Source: Bacteroidota bacterium
GTDB lineage: Bacteria > Bacteroidota > Bacteroidia > Bacteroidales > FEN-979
Length of the DNA: 64,000 nt
Direction of reading: 5' to 3'
Assembly: GCA_026391805.1 (NCBI GenBank)
Contig: JAPLDJ010000001.1
Span: 59,602-123,601 of the forward strand
The notes under the pieces were generated by a model that searched no databases, was not told where the DNA came from, and saw only the letters and a list, made by a program, of their open reading frames with translations. The position numbers and the translations under genes were made by a program. Below are positions 1 through 10,008 of this stretch, piece after piece. Position 1 is the first letter of the stretch; each line of letters begins with the position of its first letter.

Positions 1-1320
1 GCTTTCGGTATTCAGCTCAGATACTTTTATGCGCGTCGTATCGCCTCCCGTGAATACGGGTGCGCCCAGCGCAGAAAGAAGGTCGGTGTATCCCCGGAGA
101 TCCGCCTTTTCGGGAGGGAAGACCAGAATGTTGCCTCCGTTCATGACATACCGGGTGATCTCCTGCCTGAGTCCGGTAGAAAGTTCCCTGACCTCATTCA
201 GGATGATCAGCGGATAAAGTCCAAAGGACGAGAAATCCAGCTGCCTTTCTGAAGCATTCCTGAAGATGAAGGTTGAGTCTGAACCGAAAAGGGCATCGAG
301 GAAAGGACTCGGCTTATCGCCGTTGATGCTGAGAACCGGAACGGCTGCAGAAATCCGGTAGGAAAAAAAGAAATTATCATCCCATGTCACCGGGTAATCG
401 GTAATGGAAAGAATGCCCGACTGGATCCCGGCCTCGTTGTTTGTAAAGGGAAGAACCACTGTCGTTGCCGAGGAGGGTTCTATGGCAAAGCTGGCAACCG
501 TCTTCTGAACACTGTTCACCGTCAGCTGGAGGGGTATTTTTTCGAGCATCTCATCCGAGGAATTCCTGATCCTGACCCTGAGCCGGGCTGGCTGGGATGG
601 CTGCAGGACGGGATTGTCGAACCAGGCAGAATCGATGTAGAGGTTATTTTGCTTTGCTGTTTCCAGCGGAAGGAAGAACCATGAAACTGTTGTATCGGCG
701 TTGAGGTTTTGCATCCCGGCGGTGGTGCGCTGAAAGTCGGAAATGATGTATGCTATGCGGTTTGCATTCCTGATGCCCGACAAAAGGTCCTCCTGCCGTT
801 TCATGACCTCTCCAAGCGACCTTACCGCGGGAGAGATCTTCACTTCCTCAGCCAGGTTGCGGAACTCATCACGGCTCACAAACCGCTGGTGCTTTCCTTC
901 AAAGTCGTTCGTCAGCAGCTGGAAAAGATCGGACGGCTTGTAAGCATTGGCAATCTCGATGGCTTTAATCCGTGCTTCATCCAGCAGTCTTCCCCCGGTA
1001 TTCAGTGCTTCCATGCTGAACGAGTTGTCGATGTATATGCTGACCGCCTGCGCCCCTGCCGCCTTTTTTTGCTGAAGGGGGGAAGGGATGTAAGGCTGTG
1101 CAAACACTATGACCAGGCTGGCGATGGCCAGCAACCGGGCCAGCAGGATCAAAAGGTGTTTCAGCTGCGACCGCTTTTTGGTTTCCTGCTTGATCTCCGC
1201 GATGAATTTTACATTCGTAAAATAGACCTTTTTATATCTCCTGAAATTAAAAAGATGAATGATCACCGGGATCGCAAGCGCAGTTAATGCAAGCAGGAAA
1301 AGAGGTTGTGCGAAGATCAT
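1..1320 (-). CDS. BatA-domain membrane protein, 3' part missing (runs off the window)
   Basis: An open minus-strand frame runs from ATG at 1320 to the window edge, 440 codons without a stop. The N-terminus (MIFAQPLFLLALTALAIPVI, then a HLFNFRRYK stretch) is the double-transmembrane BatA/aerotolerance N-terminal domain, with a second membrane segment near residues 52-70. A von Willebrand-A-like segment follows, with SIYIDNSFSM near residues 90-99, and then extracytoplasmic beta-rich sequence. In the family these proteins are envelope-anchored partners of MoxR/DUF58 systems; the exact role is unknown. The N-terminus fits the usual family start; ATG at 1326, two codons upstream in frame, is an alternative. 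Its C-terminus lies beyond the window. The DUF58 gene at 15.6 kb is the other member of this type here. Confidence 0.85.
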   Translation of the reverse strand, partial: MIFAQPLFLLALTALAIPVIIHLFNFRRYKKVYFTNVKFIAEIKQETKKRSQLKHLLILLARLLAIASLVIVFAQPYIPSPLQQKKAAGAQAVSIYIDNSFSMEALNTGGRLLDEARIKAIEIANAYKPSDLFQLLTNDFEGKHQRFVSRDEFRNLAEEVKISPAVRSLGEVMKRQEDLLSGIRNANRIAYIISDFQRTTAGMQNLNADTTVSWFFLPLETAKQNNLYIDSAWFDNPVLQPSQPARLRVRIRNSSDEMLEKIPLQLTVNSVQKTVASFAIEPSSATTVVLPFTNNEAGIQSGILSITDYPVTWDDNFFFSYRISAAVPVLSINGDKPSPFLDALFGSDSTFIFRNASERQLDFSSFGLYPLIILNEVRELSTGLRQEITRYVMNGGNILVFPPEKADLRGYTDLLSALGAPVFTGGDTTRIKVSELNTES

Positions 1321-1350
1321 GATCATCCGGATTGAAGGGCAACAAAAGTA

Positions 1351-1380
1351 AAAAAAAATCCCGACGATGCCGGGATTTTA
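1351..1380 (-). terminator. Rho-independent terminator of gdhA
   Basis: On the minus strand a 9-bp stem (AAAATCCCG paired with CGGGATTTT) closes a 7-nt loop and is followed by a run of eight T. It lies 22 bases after the gdhA stop and before the BatA-domain gene, so it should separate the two transcripts. Confidence 0.85.
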
Positions 1381-1401
1381 GAGGATGAAGGAGGGCGTAT
1401 C

Positions 1402-2751
<1,350 letters not shown>

Positions 2752-2812
2752 TTAAGATAATTATGATTGAATAAGTCGTTAAAGTTCGGGTTCTAAATCA
2801 CGTAACCTGCAG

Positions 2813-2843
2813 CAAAATTATGATATTAAAAGGACTTAACAAA
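2813..2843 (-). promoter_or_regulatory. Bacteroidetes-type promoter of gdhA
   Basis: On the minus strand TTTG (2843-2840) is followed after 19 bases by TAATTTTG (2820-2813), matching the -33 TTTG and -7 TAnnTTTG elements recognised by the Bacteroidetes primary sigma factor. The predicted 5' UTR is about 65-70 bases. The rest of the gap up to the next gene at 3057 shows nothing I can name. Confidence 0.7.
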
Positions 2844-3056
2844 TGAAATGACCATAAAAATGATTTGTACAATTTGCGTATTTACCCGGTATCGGCAGGC
2901 TGTTATCCAAAAGGAACAAGAGGTTGAAATCATGGCGCCGCGTATCGTAGTAACTCTTATCTTTGCTTTCTGTTTGCAGGAAAACCGGGAGATCCCGTAT
3001 CCTGGCATGAATGCACGAAGTCTCTTTTTATCAACTACTTGAACTCGGTTACTGAG

Positions 3057-4856
3057 ATGATGACACGACAATTCCGTCATTTATGCTTCATTCTCCTTTT
3101 TGTCCTCCCGATGGGGGCGCTGGCGCAAACTCCTGACACAACCTGCCCGGAGGGACAATTTTATCTTCGTATGGGACGGTATTTCCGTGACCGCAAGAAT
3201 CCTGTAAAGGCTGCCGAATATTTCCTGAAAGCCATTTCCGAATTTGACCAGCATCAGAATTACAGTGGTTCAGGACGTGGCGACCTCCTGATAGGCCGGC
3301 TTTATCATGACCAGAATCAATTTACTTACACGGTCTATCATATTAACAGGGGTATAGAGAAATATGCCAAAGGAAAGAATATCACCGGCATGATAAATTG
3401 CCTGAACCAACTGGCGGTATACTACAGTGATCTGGGCATGGCTGAAAAGGCGCTCAACTATTATAACCAGGAGATCTATCTGTGCGAAACAGTCGGTGAC
3501 AGCCTGATGCTTGGCATCGCATTATCGAACGTTGCAGGCATCTATTCACGGTTTATCCACAAGGACAAGGCACTGGAATATAATCTGAAGGCACTTGATG
3601 TTCTGCGGAAAAAAAACCTGAAACACCCACTGGGCTATGTTTTGAACAACATCGGTACCTATTACATGGACAAAGGGGATGATGAAAAGGCATTGCTTTA
3701 TTACAATCAGTCCCTGAATGTCAGGCGGGAGATTGGCGATCTCCAGGGTGTTGTCTTTACCCTCGACAACATGGGGGAAATCTACCTGAAACGCCGGCAG
3801 GTAGCTGAAGCAGGTAGCGTCTGTCTGGAAGCGATGAAGATCGCCCTTTCAACCGGCGACAAGCTCAGCCAGTGCTGCGCATTCAATACATTGGGAAAAT
3901 ATTTCCAGGCCGGCGGGGATGATCAGCGGGCTGTAGAGATGTTCACTACGAGCCTTGACCTTGCACGAAGGATCGGGTTCAGGGAGTTGGAAATGGACAA
4001 CCTTATGGATCTCACGCGGAGCATGGAAAACCAGAAGGATTATAAGCAGGCCATTGGCTATTACCGGAGGTCTATACAGCTAAGCGATTCAATTGAGAAG
4101 GAGAATAACCGGAAGATGATCGCGGAAACAAATGCCAAATATGAAACGACCATCAAGGAAAAAACCATCCTGAAGCTCAGTGCCGAGAAGATGCTGCACG
4201 AGTCACGGATCCAGCAGAACCGGTTGCTTATTCTTTCACTTTCGGTCGGGATCTTTGTCATCCTGGTATTTTCCTCCCTGATCGTATATTATTACAGGGA
4301 GAAAGTGAAGGCCTATAAAAACCTGGTACGGCAGGATGTTGAAAGGATAAAAGCCGAGCGGGCAATGACAGAGAAACCGCCGCAGGAAGAAGCCCGGGAA
4401 GAGATCCCGGAAACAGATCCTTCTGCCAGGAACGGAAAGCAAAAGCCTGCGCTGGCTGAGGATATGCAGGAGAAAATTGCAGGAGAACTGGTTCACATGA
4501 TGACGGATGGAAGACGTTTTCTTGATCCGGACATTACCCTCTCCGATCTTGCCAGGGAACTGAATTCCAATACATCCTACCTGTCAAGGATCATCAATGA
4601 ACGGTTCTCCATGAATGTGAATCTTTTCATCAACAGTTACCGCATCAAAGAGGCGAAAAAGATGCTGCTCGACGCATCTTTTAACAACTTGTCCATCGAG
4701 GGGATTGCCCGCTCTGTGGGATTCAACTCGAAATCCGCATTCAACGCCACCTTCAAAAAAATATCCGGGGTGACGCCTTCCTTTTATCAGCGGTCGGCCC
4801 TTAAAATAATGGATGAAGAACGATCCCTTCAAAAAGAAGAAGAGAGACCGGTTTAG
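3057..4856 (+). CDS. Membrane TPR sensor with C-terminal AraC-type DNA-binding domain
   Basis: A 599-residue one-component regulator. It has a signal/anchor sequence (about 1-25, ending GALAQ), then six or more tetratricopeptide repeats through about residue 350 (for example ALEYNLKALDVLRKKN), a coiled stretch, a transmembrane helix (about 388-411), a charged linker, and an AraC/XylS HTH domain (about 491-590, with DLARELNSNTSYLSRIINER and IEGIARSVGFNSKSAFNATFKK). This puts the TPRs in the periplasm and the HTH in the cytoplasm, a layout common in Bacteroidetes. I chose ATG at 3057; an in-frame TTG at 3039 is the upstream alternative. Its regulon and ligand are unknown; it is monocistronic. 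Confidence 0.9.
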   Translation: MMTRQFRHLCFILLFVLPMGALAQTPDTTCPEGQFYLRMGRYFRDRKNPVKAAEYFLKAISEFDQHQNYSGSGRGDLLIGRLYHDQNQFTYTVYHINRGIEKYAKGKNITGMINCLNQLAVYYSDLGMAEKALNYYNQEIYLCETVGDSLMLGIALSNVAGIYSRFIHKDKALEYNLKALDVLRKKNLKHPLGYVLNNIGTYYMDKGDDEKALLYYNQSLNVRREIGDLQGVVFTLDNMGEIYLKRRQVAEAGSVCLEAMKIALSTGDKLSQCCAFNTLGKYFQAGGDDQRAVEMFTTSLDLARRIGFRELEMDNLMDLTRSMENQKDYKQAIGYYRRSIQLSDSIEKENNRKMIAETNAKYETTIKEKTILKLSAEKMLHESRIQQNRLLILSLSVGIFVILVFSSLIVYYYREKVKAYKNLVRQDVERIKAERAMTEKPPQEEAREEIPETDPSARNGKQKPALAEDMQEKIAGELVHMMTDGRRFLDPDITLSDLARELNSNTSYLSRIINERFSMNVNLFINSYRIKEAKKMLLDASFNNLSIEGIARSVGFNSKSAFNATFKKISGVTPSFYQRSALKIMDEERSLQKEEERPV

Positions 4857-4866
4857 TCTCTCTTCT
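4838..4866. terminator. Hairpin between convergent genes, likely terminator for the minus-strand gene
   Basis: A perfect 11-bp stem (arms 4838-4848 and 4856-4866, 7-nt loop) contains the stop codon of the AraC-type regulator. On the minus strand the hairpin is followed by CTTTTT, so it looks like an intrinsic terminator for the membrane protein ending at 4905. On the plus strand there is no T run. Confidence 0.65.
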
Positions 4867-4904
4867 CTAACAAGGTAGTTCAGAAAGCAGCAATAAAAAG
4901 GATC

Positions 4905-5423
4905 TTATTTACTCTCCATCAGTCCATCCATGATCTTCAGCCAGCCGAAGAATATCAGGATGATGGCGACAAGGCTTAACAAAGCACCAATTATCTCCCC
5001 GATAATCGGAACCCATCCCAGGATACTTACAATTACCCCGATCACCATTGCACCCAGCAACAGGAGTGTTCCGGATTTTCCGCTTGCCCCGATCGTCTGG
5101 GATCCGCCCAGCAGGAGATAACCGATAAGTTCAAGAACAAAAGCAATGATGAAAAATACCCTTCCGACAATTCCGACCAGCGGAATCATGAAGAGCAATG
5201 CGCCTACAAGGCCAATGATCATTCCGACCAGAAGAATCGTTGCAGCACTCTGTCCTTTGGCGTCAATCCCTTTCTTCAGTTTCATGAGTCCGACAATGAA
5301 CAGGATGATTCCGAAAAGTGCCATTAAGGTGATCTCCCAGGTATTGCCGAACCCGGTTGACAATTGAAGCAGCGCTCCTGCAAGCAGGAACATCACAGAT
5401 TTGATCGTTTCATTCTTTTCCAT
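4905..5423 (-). CDS. Small multi-pass membrane protein, function unknown
   Basis: 172 residues, almost wholly hydrophobic, with about five predicted membrane helices separated by short Gly/Lys turns and a charged start (MEKNETIKS) and end (MDGLMESK). The overall look recalls HdeD/DUF308-like membrane proteins, but I see no diagnostic motif and do not assign the family. It is transcribed alone, converging on the AraC-type regulator, with a terminator-like hairpin at 4838-4866. A 16-bp inverted repeat (TTGCCTGTTCAGGCAA, about 5529-5544) lies in its upstream gap and might be an operator. Confidence 0.75.
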   Translation of the reverse strand: MEKNETIKSVMFLLAGALLQLSTGFGNTWEITLMALFGIILFIVGLMKLKKGIDAKGQSAATILLVGMIIGLVGALLFMIPLVGIVGRVFFIIAFVLELIGYLLLGGSQTIGASGKSGTLLLLGAMVIGVIVSILGWVPIIGEIIGALLSLVAIILIFFGWLKIMDGLMESK

Positions 5424-5634
5424 GGTCTTTTGATTTTAGGTTAGTAACAGAGTTGTATTTTGGTAATGATCAATTCCGGAGTGAATAAATGAATGCAATA
5501 AAAATAATGAACCGCTGCTCAAATTACCTTGCCTGTTCAGGCAATAAATTTTGTGAGGAATCAAATATAGTAAAGAAAAGAGTCGATCCTTTTCAGAAAT
5601 AGACTCGATTTATAAATGTGTACACCCGGAGGGA

Positions 5635-6288
5635 TTATTTTTGCAAGGATTTTACAAGGGTATCATTACGATAAGTCCTGATGGACAGGATCTTATTGCC
5701 AGCGTCGTATTCAATTTCTTCGCCGTCTTTCAGATTGTCTTTGTAATGAACCTCATGATGAACTTTTCCATCGGGAAAGAATAACCGTTGATTTCCGGTG
5801 CCATGGGTGAACTGTCCTTCACCGATAATGGTGCCCTCGAAATTATAATAGAGCCATTTCCCTGAGAAATACCCGTTCAGGTATTGTCCTTCAACCCTGA
5901 TGTTGTTGTCGGGATGGTATTCCCGGTACGGGCCGTTCAGGATGCCATTCACGTAAGTGATCTCGGTCTGTTTGCCTCCTTCTTCATACCATGTTGTCGA
6001 GAGACCATCGAGCTTTCCCTTTGTATAATGCTGTTCTTCCTTCTTCTTTTTCATGGAGTAATACCGGGTGAGAGGTCCCTGAAGCAGGTTGTCTTTATAG
6101 GAGCACTCCAGCTGAAGCTGACCCGAAGAAGAAAAGTATTCGGCTTTGCCGTGATAGAGGTTGCCCTTCATATGGATCACCGATTTAACCTTGCCGTCCG
6201 GCCAGTAGATCTTCTGAACATCCCGGCATGAGATCAGAAATAAGAGCGGGATAATGAAAACCAGGATAAACCATGAATTCTTTGACAT
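5635..6288 (-). CDS. MORN-repeat (YwqK-like) lipoprotein
   Basis: 217 residues starting at ATG 6288, seven bases after marC. The first 21 residues form a lipoprotein signal ending LLFLISC, so the protein is probably lipidated at Cys21. The rest is a chain of MORN-type repeats: YWPDGKVKSVIHMKGNLYHG, AEYFSSSGQLQLECSYKDNL, TYVNGILNGPYREYHPDN and so on to the C-terminus. Homologues are often labelled 'toxin-antitoxin system YwqK family antitoxin', but nothing toxin-like is adjacent, so a structural envelope role is more likely. It is the last gene of the rpsP-led minus-strand run. Confidence 0.85.
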   Translation of the reverse strand: MSKNSWFILVFIIPLLFLISCRDVQKIYWPDGKVKSVIHMKGNLYHGKAEYFSSSGQLQLECSYKDNLLQGPLTRYYSMKKKKEEQHYTKGKLDGLSTTWYEEGGKQTEITYVNGILNGPYREYHPDNNIRVEGQYLNGYFSGKWLYYNFEGTIIGEGQFTHGTGNQRLFFPDGKVHHEVHYKDNLKDGEEIEYDAGNKILSIRTYRNDTLVKSLQK

Positions 6289-6295
6289 CCCGGGT

Positions 6296-6943
6296 TTATT
6301 TGAACATGTGAATTGTTCCTTCAACGCCGGAGATCAGCATCTGGATGGCGATCACTGCAAGGATAAGCCCCATAATGCGGGTCACCACTTTAAGGATGCC
6401 GGGGTTGATCTTTGAAGCCAGTTTGTGACTTGAGGCAAAGAGAAAGTAGGTAATCAGGCACATGATCCCGAAGATCACGACAACCAGAACGGCGTTTACG
6501 ATCGATTTTTCTGCACCCACGAAGTTCATGGCTGCGGAGATGGTCCCGGGACCTGCAAGCAGAGGTGTTCCAAGGGGTGTTATGGCCATGTCTTCGGCTA
6601 CTCTTTCCATGTCTTTCTTATTCATCGGAGCCTGGCTGTGCATCGAGGAATCCTTTGCATTGAGCAGGTTATAACCGATCATGAAAACGATCAGTCCCCC
6701 GGCGATCTGGAAAGCGGGAAGCGTGATGCCGAACATCCGGAAGATGATGTGCCCGAACATGCAGAATATGGCGATGATGATGAAGGCGATGATGACGGAA
6801 CGGAAGGCGACCTTCTTCTGGGTCTTAGGATCAAAATCGGAAACCATTCCGATAAAAACAGGCAGGTTCCCGACCGGGTTCAGCATGGCGAAGAAGCCCA
6901 TGAAAACGGTAAACCCGTGCAGAAAGTAATCGTGTAATGTCAT
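6296..6943 (-). CDS. MarC-family integral membrane protein
   Basis: 215 residues with six predicted membrane helices. The N-terminal segment FFAMLNPVGNLPVF and the central TPLGTPLLAGPGTISAAMNF are typical MarC/UPF0056 signatures. The family was once linked to multiple antibiotic resistance, but its transport function is not established. I placed the start at ATG 6943, one base after the upstream amidotransferase stop, which gives the normal family N-terminus. The gap to the MORN lipoprotein is seven bases, so the genes are almost certainly cotranscribed. Confidence 0.93.
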   Translation of the reverse strand: MTLHDYFLHGFTVFMGFFAMLNPVGNLPVFIGMVSDFDPKTQKKVAFRSVIIAFIIIAIFCMFGHIIFRMFGITLPAFQIAGGLIVFMIGYNLLNAKDSSMHSQAPMNKKDMERVAEDMAITPLGTPLLAGPGTISAAMNFVGAEKSIVNAVLVVVIFGIMCLITYFLFASSHKLASKINPGILKVVTRIMGLILAVIAIQMLISGVEGTIHMFK

Positions 6944-6944
6944 G

Positions 6945-7829
6945 TTATTTTGTTTGTCCTTTTTGTGAGGAATATTTTTTTGCCTCTTCCACAAACCGCC
7001 GGATCAGGTTTCCTGAAAATGCATTCGAAAGATCCATACGTTCAGGATGCCACTGAACACCGATCAGGAACGATTTTCCAAGGGCATCTTCCCATTCGAT
7101 TCCTTCGGGAAGGCTGTCGGCCGTATAGGCATTTACTTTAAGACCTTTGCCGGTAACAAGAACTGCCTGGTGGTGGTTGGTGGTCACAAACCCTGTATCG
7201 GCGCCGATGATGCTGCGCAGCAGCGAACCTGGTGCAAGGCTGACCGCATGGTAACAGTGCAGGTAATCGTCGCACCGGTGGCAGACAGTAACAGGCTCAT
7301 TTTTCTGAGCATCCGTTTTAATGACAGGTGGCGCCTCAGCCGCAGCAGTGATGTCTTCCTGGATCAAAGCGGCAGCCTGTATATTTCTTTTCATATAGGT
7401 AGGAATGTTGGTGATCAGCGATCCTCCCTTAAAAACATTGAGCATCTGCTCGCCGCGGCAAATACCAAGAACCGGCATTTTCATATCCAGGGCCTCCCGG
7501 ATCATCGTTGTCTCCAGCAGATCACGGGCCGGATCAATATCGGTGCAGACCTCCTTTTGGTCAGCCTTGTTATAATAGGATGGGTCGATGTCGCCGCCAC
7601 CGGTAATAACCAGTCCGCAGCATTCCTGCAATTTTATTTTTGCCTCTTCAGGTTTCAAACCGTTGAGATCGATGATGACGATGTGAGGATCACATTTATG
7701 GATCCAGTTGATATAGTTCTCCGATGCCTTCGTCAGCGCGATCCGCATGGGTTTATCTTTGCCGGGCGTAAAACTGATCATGAACGGGATAAGGAATAAA
7801 AGCAGGATTCGGATGGAGATACGGTTCAT
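6945..7829 (-). CDS. Exported class I glutamine amidotransferase-like hydrolase (peptidase C26)
   Basis: 294 residues. After a signal/anchor segment (about 1-24) comes a C26/PuuD-type domain: LVITGGGDIDPSYY (oxyanion strand), the nucleophile elbow GICRGEQMLNV (catalytic Cys), NHHQAV, and the His/Glu pair in GVQWHPER. The family hydrolyses gamma-glutamyl bonds; PuuD, for example, acts on gamma-glutamyl-GABA. The substrate here is unknown, and an N-terminal export signal is unusual relative to cytosolic PuuD. Between about residues 180 and 215 there is an insertion with DAQKNEPVTVCHRCDDYLHC, which contains three Cys. Start ATG 7829 gives the signal-like N-terminus. Confidence 0.85.
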   Translation of the reverse strand: MNRISIRILLLFLIPFMISFTPGKDKPMRIALTKASENYINWIHKCDPHIVIIDLNGLKPEEAKIKLQECCGLVITGGGDIDPSYYNKADQKEVCTDIDPARDLLETTMIREALDMKMPVLGICRGEQMLNVFKGGSLITNIPTYMKRNIQAAALIQEDITAAAEAPPVIKTDAQKNEPVTVCHRCDDYLHCYHAVSLAPGSLLRSIIGADTGFVTTNHHQAVLVTGKGLKVNAYTADSLPEGIEWEDALGKSFLIGVQWHPERMDLSNAFSGNLIRRFVEEAKKYSSQKGQTK

Positions 7830-7878
7830 CGATATCTTTTTTTCGTCATGCAAAAATAATCGATTGCGGGGATTTTCT

Positions 7879-8586
7879 TTACCTGAGCGAAAAATAATAG
7901 TCGCCGGTAAAGTCAATGTAATCTTTTGTGAACCTTCCGTCCTGATCCCTGATTACAAGTTCTTCTGGGGCTATAAGCGGGGAGGCCTCAAATCCGTAAG
8001 CGGTCAGGATGCGGTTGACCTGTTTTCCCTGTTTCGGCCTGATTTCAAGGGTACGTTGCGGAAACAATCCTGATTCCTCTGCCATTACCGAAAATATTTT
8101 ACTCTCTTTTCCGGGAAGGATCAGCAGGAACTGGCCATTGTCGCCGAGGAGCCTGAGAACGCAATCCAGGAGTTCCCTGCGCGACAGGTGGATGTCATGC
8201 CGGGCCATGTTTTTCACAGGATCCGGGGATTTGAGTGAGTCGGTGAAGAAGGGCGGGTTGGTGATGATGAGGTCGGATTTATTTCTGCAGGATGCAGTAT
8301 AATCCTGCAGGGACGAATGGATGGCAACCAGGTTTTCCGCCCATGGACTGTTCGTGAAGTTCGATTCCGCCTGGCGGACCGATCCTTCGTCCGGATCGAT
8401 GGCGGTGATCTGGGCATGTGACCGCTGGGCAAGCATCAGGGAGATCACCCCGCAGCCGGTGCCGATATCAAGGATGGAGTCTGCTTTTTCAGGTTTTGCC
8501 CACGCTCCCAGTAAAACAGCATCGGTGCCGGTCCGCATGGTGCTGCGATCGTCTTCCACCGTGAATTGCTTGAAGCGGAAAGCCAT
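7879..8586 (-). CDS. trmN6: tRNA1(Val) (adenine-37-N6)-methyltransferase TrmN6
   Basis: 235-residue SAM-dependent methyltransferase of the YfiC/TrmN6 family, which methylates A37 of tRNA-Val. It has the N-terminal FRFKQFTVEDDRSTMRTGTD, motif I ILDIGTGCGVISLMLAQR (about 38-55), and the adenine N6-methyltransferase catalytic motif NPPFF (about 110-114). The length matches the family. The gene begins six bases after rimM, so translation- and ribosome-related genes are grouped here. YfiC has sometimes been annotated simply as a class I methyltransferase; the NPPF motif supports the nucleic-acid adenine activity. Confidence 0.92.
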   Translation of the reverse strand: MAFRFKQFTVEDDRSTMRTGTDAVLLGAWAKPEKADSILDIGTGCGVISLMLAQRSHAQITAIDPDEGSVRQAESNFTNSPWAENLVAIHSSLQDYTASCRNKSDLIITNPPFFTDSLKSPDPVKNMARHDIHLSRRELLDCVLRLLGDNGQFLLILPGKESKIFSVMAEESGLFPQRTLEIRPKQGKQVNRILTAYGFEASPLIAPEELVIRDQDGRFTKDYIDFTGDYYFSLR

Positions 8587-8592
8587 GGATCT

Positions 8593-9117
8593 TTACAGGT
8601 AGAACTCGATAAGCCCTTCAGGCGCCCGGATGTGCAGCTCTTTCTTTTTCCGGTCGACTTTCAGGATGACTTCATCCACAAGGGGGACAAGGATCTCCTT
8701 GCCTCCGTTGTCGATCTGGAGAAGGGGTTGCCGGGGAAGTTCCAGTACTTTGGTGAGGGTTCCGATGGCGCCATGATGTTCATCAATAACCGAGAATCCC
8801 ATGACCTCATGGTAATAGAACTTTTTTCCTTTCAGGGGTGGGAGGGAGGATAGCAGGAGGTACATCTCCTTTCCTGAATAGGGTTCTGCATCTCCGATGG
8901 AATCCACATCCTCGAACTTGATCACCACACGGCGAGCGCCGGACATCTCGATCGACTGAATAAAAAAAGGAACCCGTTCAGGATCGAGATCCAGGTAAAC
9001 GGATTCCAGTTTCATGTAACGCGCAGGCTCATCGACGTCGAGCATAGCGGCAACCTGACCTTTATTACCAAATGGTTTAAGAATCTTTCCCAGGTAATAA
9101 AAATCGTCTTTGTTCAT
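8593..9117 (-). CDS. rimM: 16S rRNA processing/ribosome maturation factor RimM
   Basis: 174 residues, normal RimM length. The N-terminal barrel begins DDFYYLGKILKPFGNKGQV, the classic RimM start, and the C-terminal PRC-barrel contains YYHEVMGFSVID and LVPLVDEVILKVDRKKKEL. RimM binds S19 and helps mature the 30S head. It lies 20 bases downstream of rpsP, the usual rpsP-rimM pairing in bacteria. Confidence 0.97.
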   Translation of the reverse strand: MNKDDFYYLGKILKPFGNKGQVAAMLDVDEPARYMKLESVYLDLDPERVPFFIQSIEMSGARRVVIKFEDVDSIGDAEPYSGKEMYLLLSSLPPLKGKKFYYHEVMGFSVIDEHHGAIGTLTKVLELPRQPLLQIDNGGKEILVPLVDEVILKVDRKKKELHIRAPEGLIEFYL

Positions 9118-9137
9118 GGGAACAAAAAAGTTCCGGG

Positions 9138-9863
9138 TTATTCCTGCTTGGGCTCTGCTTCCGGGGTTTCAGGTTCCGGTGTAACTTCATCTGCGGCAGG
9201 TTCATGCACCGGGGGAAGTTCGTTCACCGGTTCTTCCGGCTGCACTTCCGTAGGAGGTTCATGTACCGGGGGGAGTTCGTTCACCGGTTCCGGCTGTGGT
9301 TCGGCAGCAGCTTTCATTCTTGCTGCAGCTTCAACTTCAGCTTCAGCCTTGGCATTCGCTTCGGCGACGCGCTCTTTCCTTGCTTCTACTTCTGCTTCTG
9401 CAACTTTGGCCAGTTTTTTGGCAACTGCAGCAGCCCTGGCTTCATTCAGTTTTGTTTCCTCTGCGTTCTTTTCCTTCTTTGATTCCTTCGCCTTCAGTTC
9501 GTTTTCCTTGATCTTGCTGAGGATTTTTTCCTGTTTTTCTTTTGCCCAGGCCTGGTATTTTTCTTCTGCCTGTTCGGGGGTCATAGCGCCTTTCTTCACA
9601 CCGGTTAAAAGGTGGTACTTATAAAGCACGCCTGTATAGGAGAGGATGGCTCTGACAGTGTCGGTTGGCTGGGCGCCTTTCTGCATCCAGTCAATGGCTT
9701 TGTCAAAGTTCAAATCAATTTCTGCGGGTTTGGTGAGGGGATTGTAGGTGCCAATTCTTTCAATGAATCTTCCTTCCCGTGGTGCACGACCATCCGCAAT
9801 GACAATGTGGTAAAAAGGTTGTCCCTTTTTGCCTTTTCTCTGCAATCTGATTTTCGCTGGCAT
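9138..9863 (-). CDS. rpsP: 30S ribosomal protein S16 with a long repeated C-terminal tail
   Basis: The first ~85 residues are ordinary bS16 ([32 protein letters not shown]). The protein then continues to 241 residues, against about 80-90 in E. coli. The extension is a Glu/Lys/Ala-rich, helix-forming stretch (about 115-190), then a Pro/Glu/Val tail with two near-copies of [11 protein letters not shown] separated by a short [12 protein letters not shown] spacer. Ala/Lys-rich extensions of S16 are common in Bacteroidetes, but the Pro-rich duplication is notable. It heads the rpsP-rimM-trmN6 operon. Confidence 0.97.
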   Translation of the reverse strand: MPAKIRLQRKGKKGQPFYHIVIADGRAPREGRFIERIGTYNPLTKPAEIDLNFDKAIDWMQKGAQPTDTVRAILSYTGVLYKYHLLTGVKKGAMTPEQAEEKYQAWAKEKQEKILSKIKENELKAKESKKEKNAEETKLNEARAAAVAKKLAKVAEAEVEARKERVAEANAKAEAEVEAAARMKAAAEPQPEPVNELPPVHEPPTEVQPEEPVNELPPVHEPAADEVTPEPETPEAEPKQE

Positions 9864-9956
9864 TTTTAAATGTTGATTTATTTATATTTAGTACTGTTGA
9901 AAATTGGGGTGCAAAAGTCGTGAATTATTTTGACTTTACCAAGTGATTGCACAAAA

Positions 9957-9990
9957 TAAAGGAAGGGGCCGGATACTGACCCCTTCCTTT
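9957..9990 (-). terminator. Terminator of the rubrerythrin gene
   Basis: Perfect 11-bp stem, AAAGGAAGGGG (9958-9968) paired with CCCCTTCCTTT (9980-9990), with an 11-nt loop. On the minus strand it is followed by TTTATTTT. It lies 19 bases after the rubrerythrin stop. Confidence 0.85.
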
Positions 9991-10008
9991 TGTCATCCCT
10001 GAAACTTC

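Noticed and set aside
5635..6288. MORN lipoprotein as half of a toxin-antitoxin pair
   Set aside because: The common database label is not backed by a toxin-like neighbour; the gene is the tail of the rpsP-marC operon.
9148..9624. Ser/Ala-rich 158-codon frame opposite the S16 tail
   Set aside because: It is a low-complexity antisense frame produced by the Ala/Glu-rich coding repeats of rpsP.
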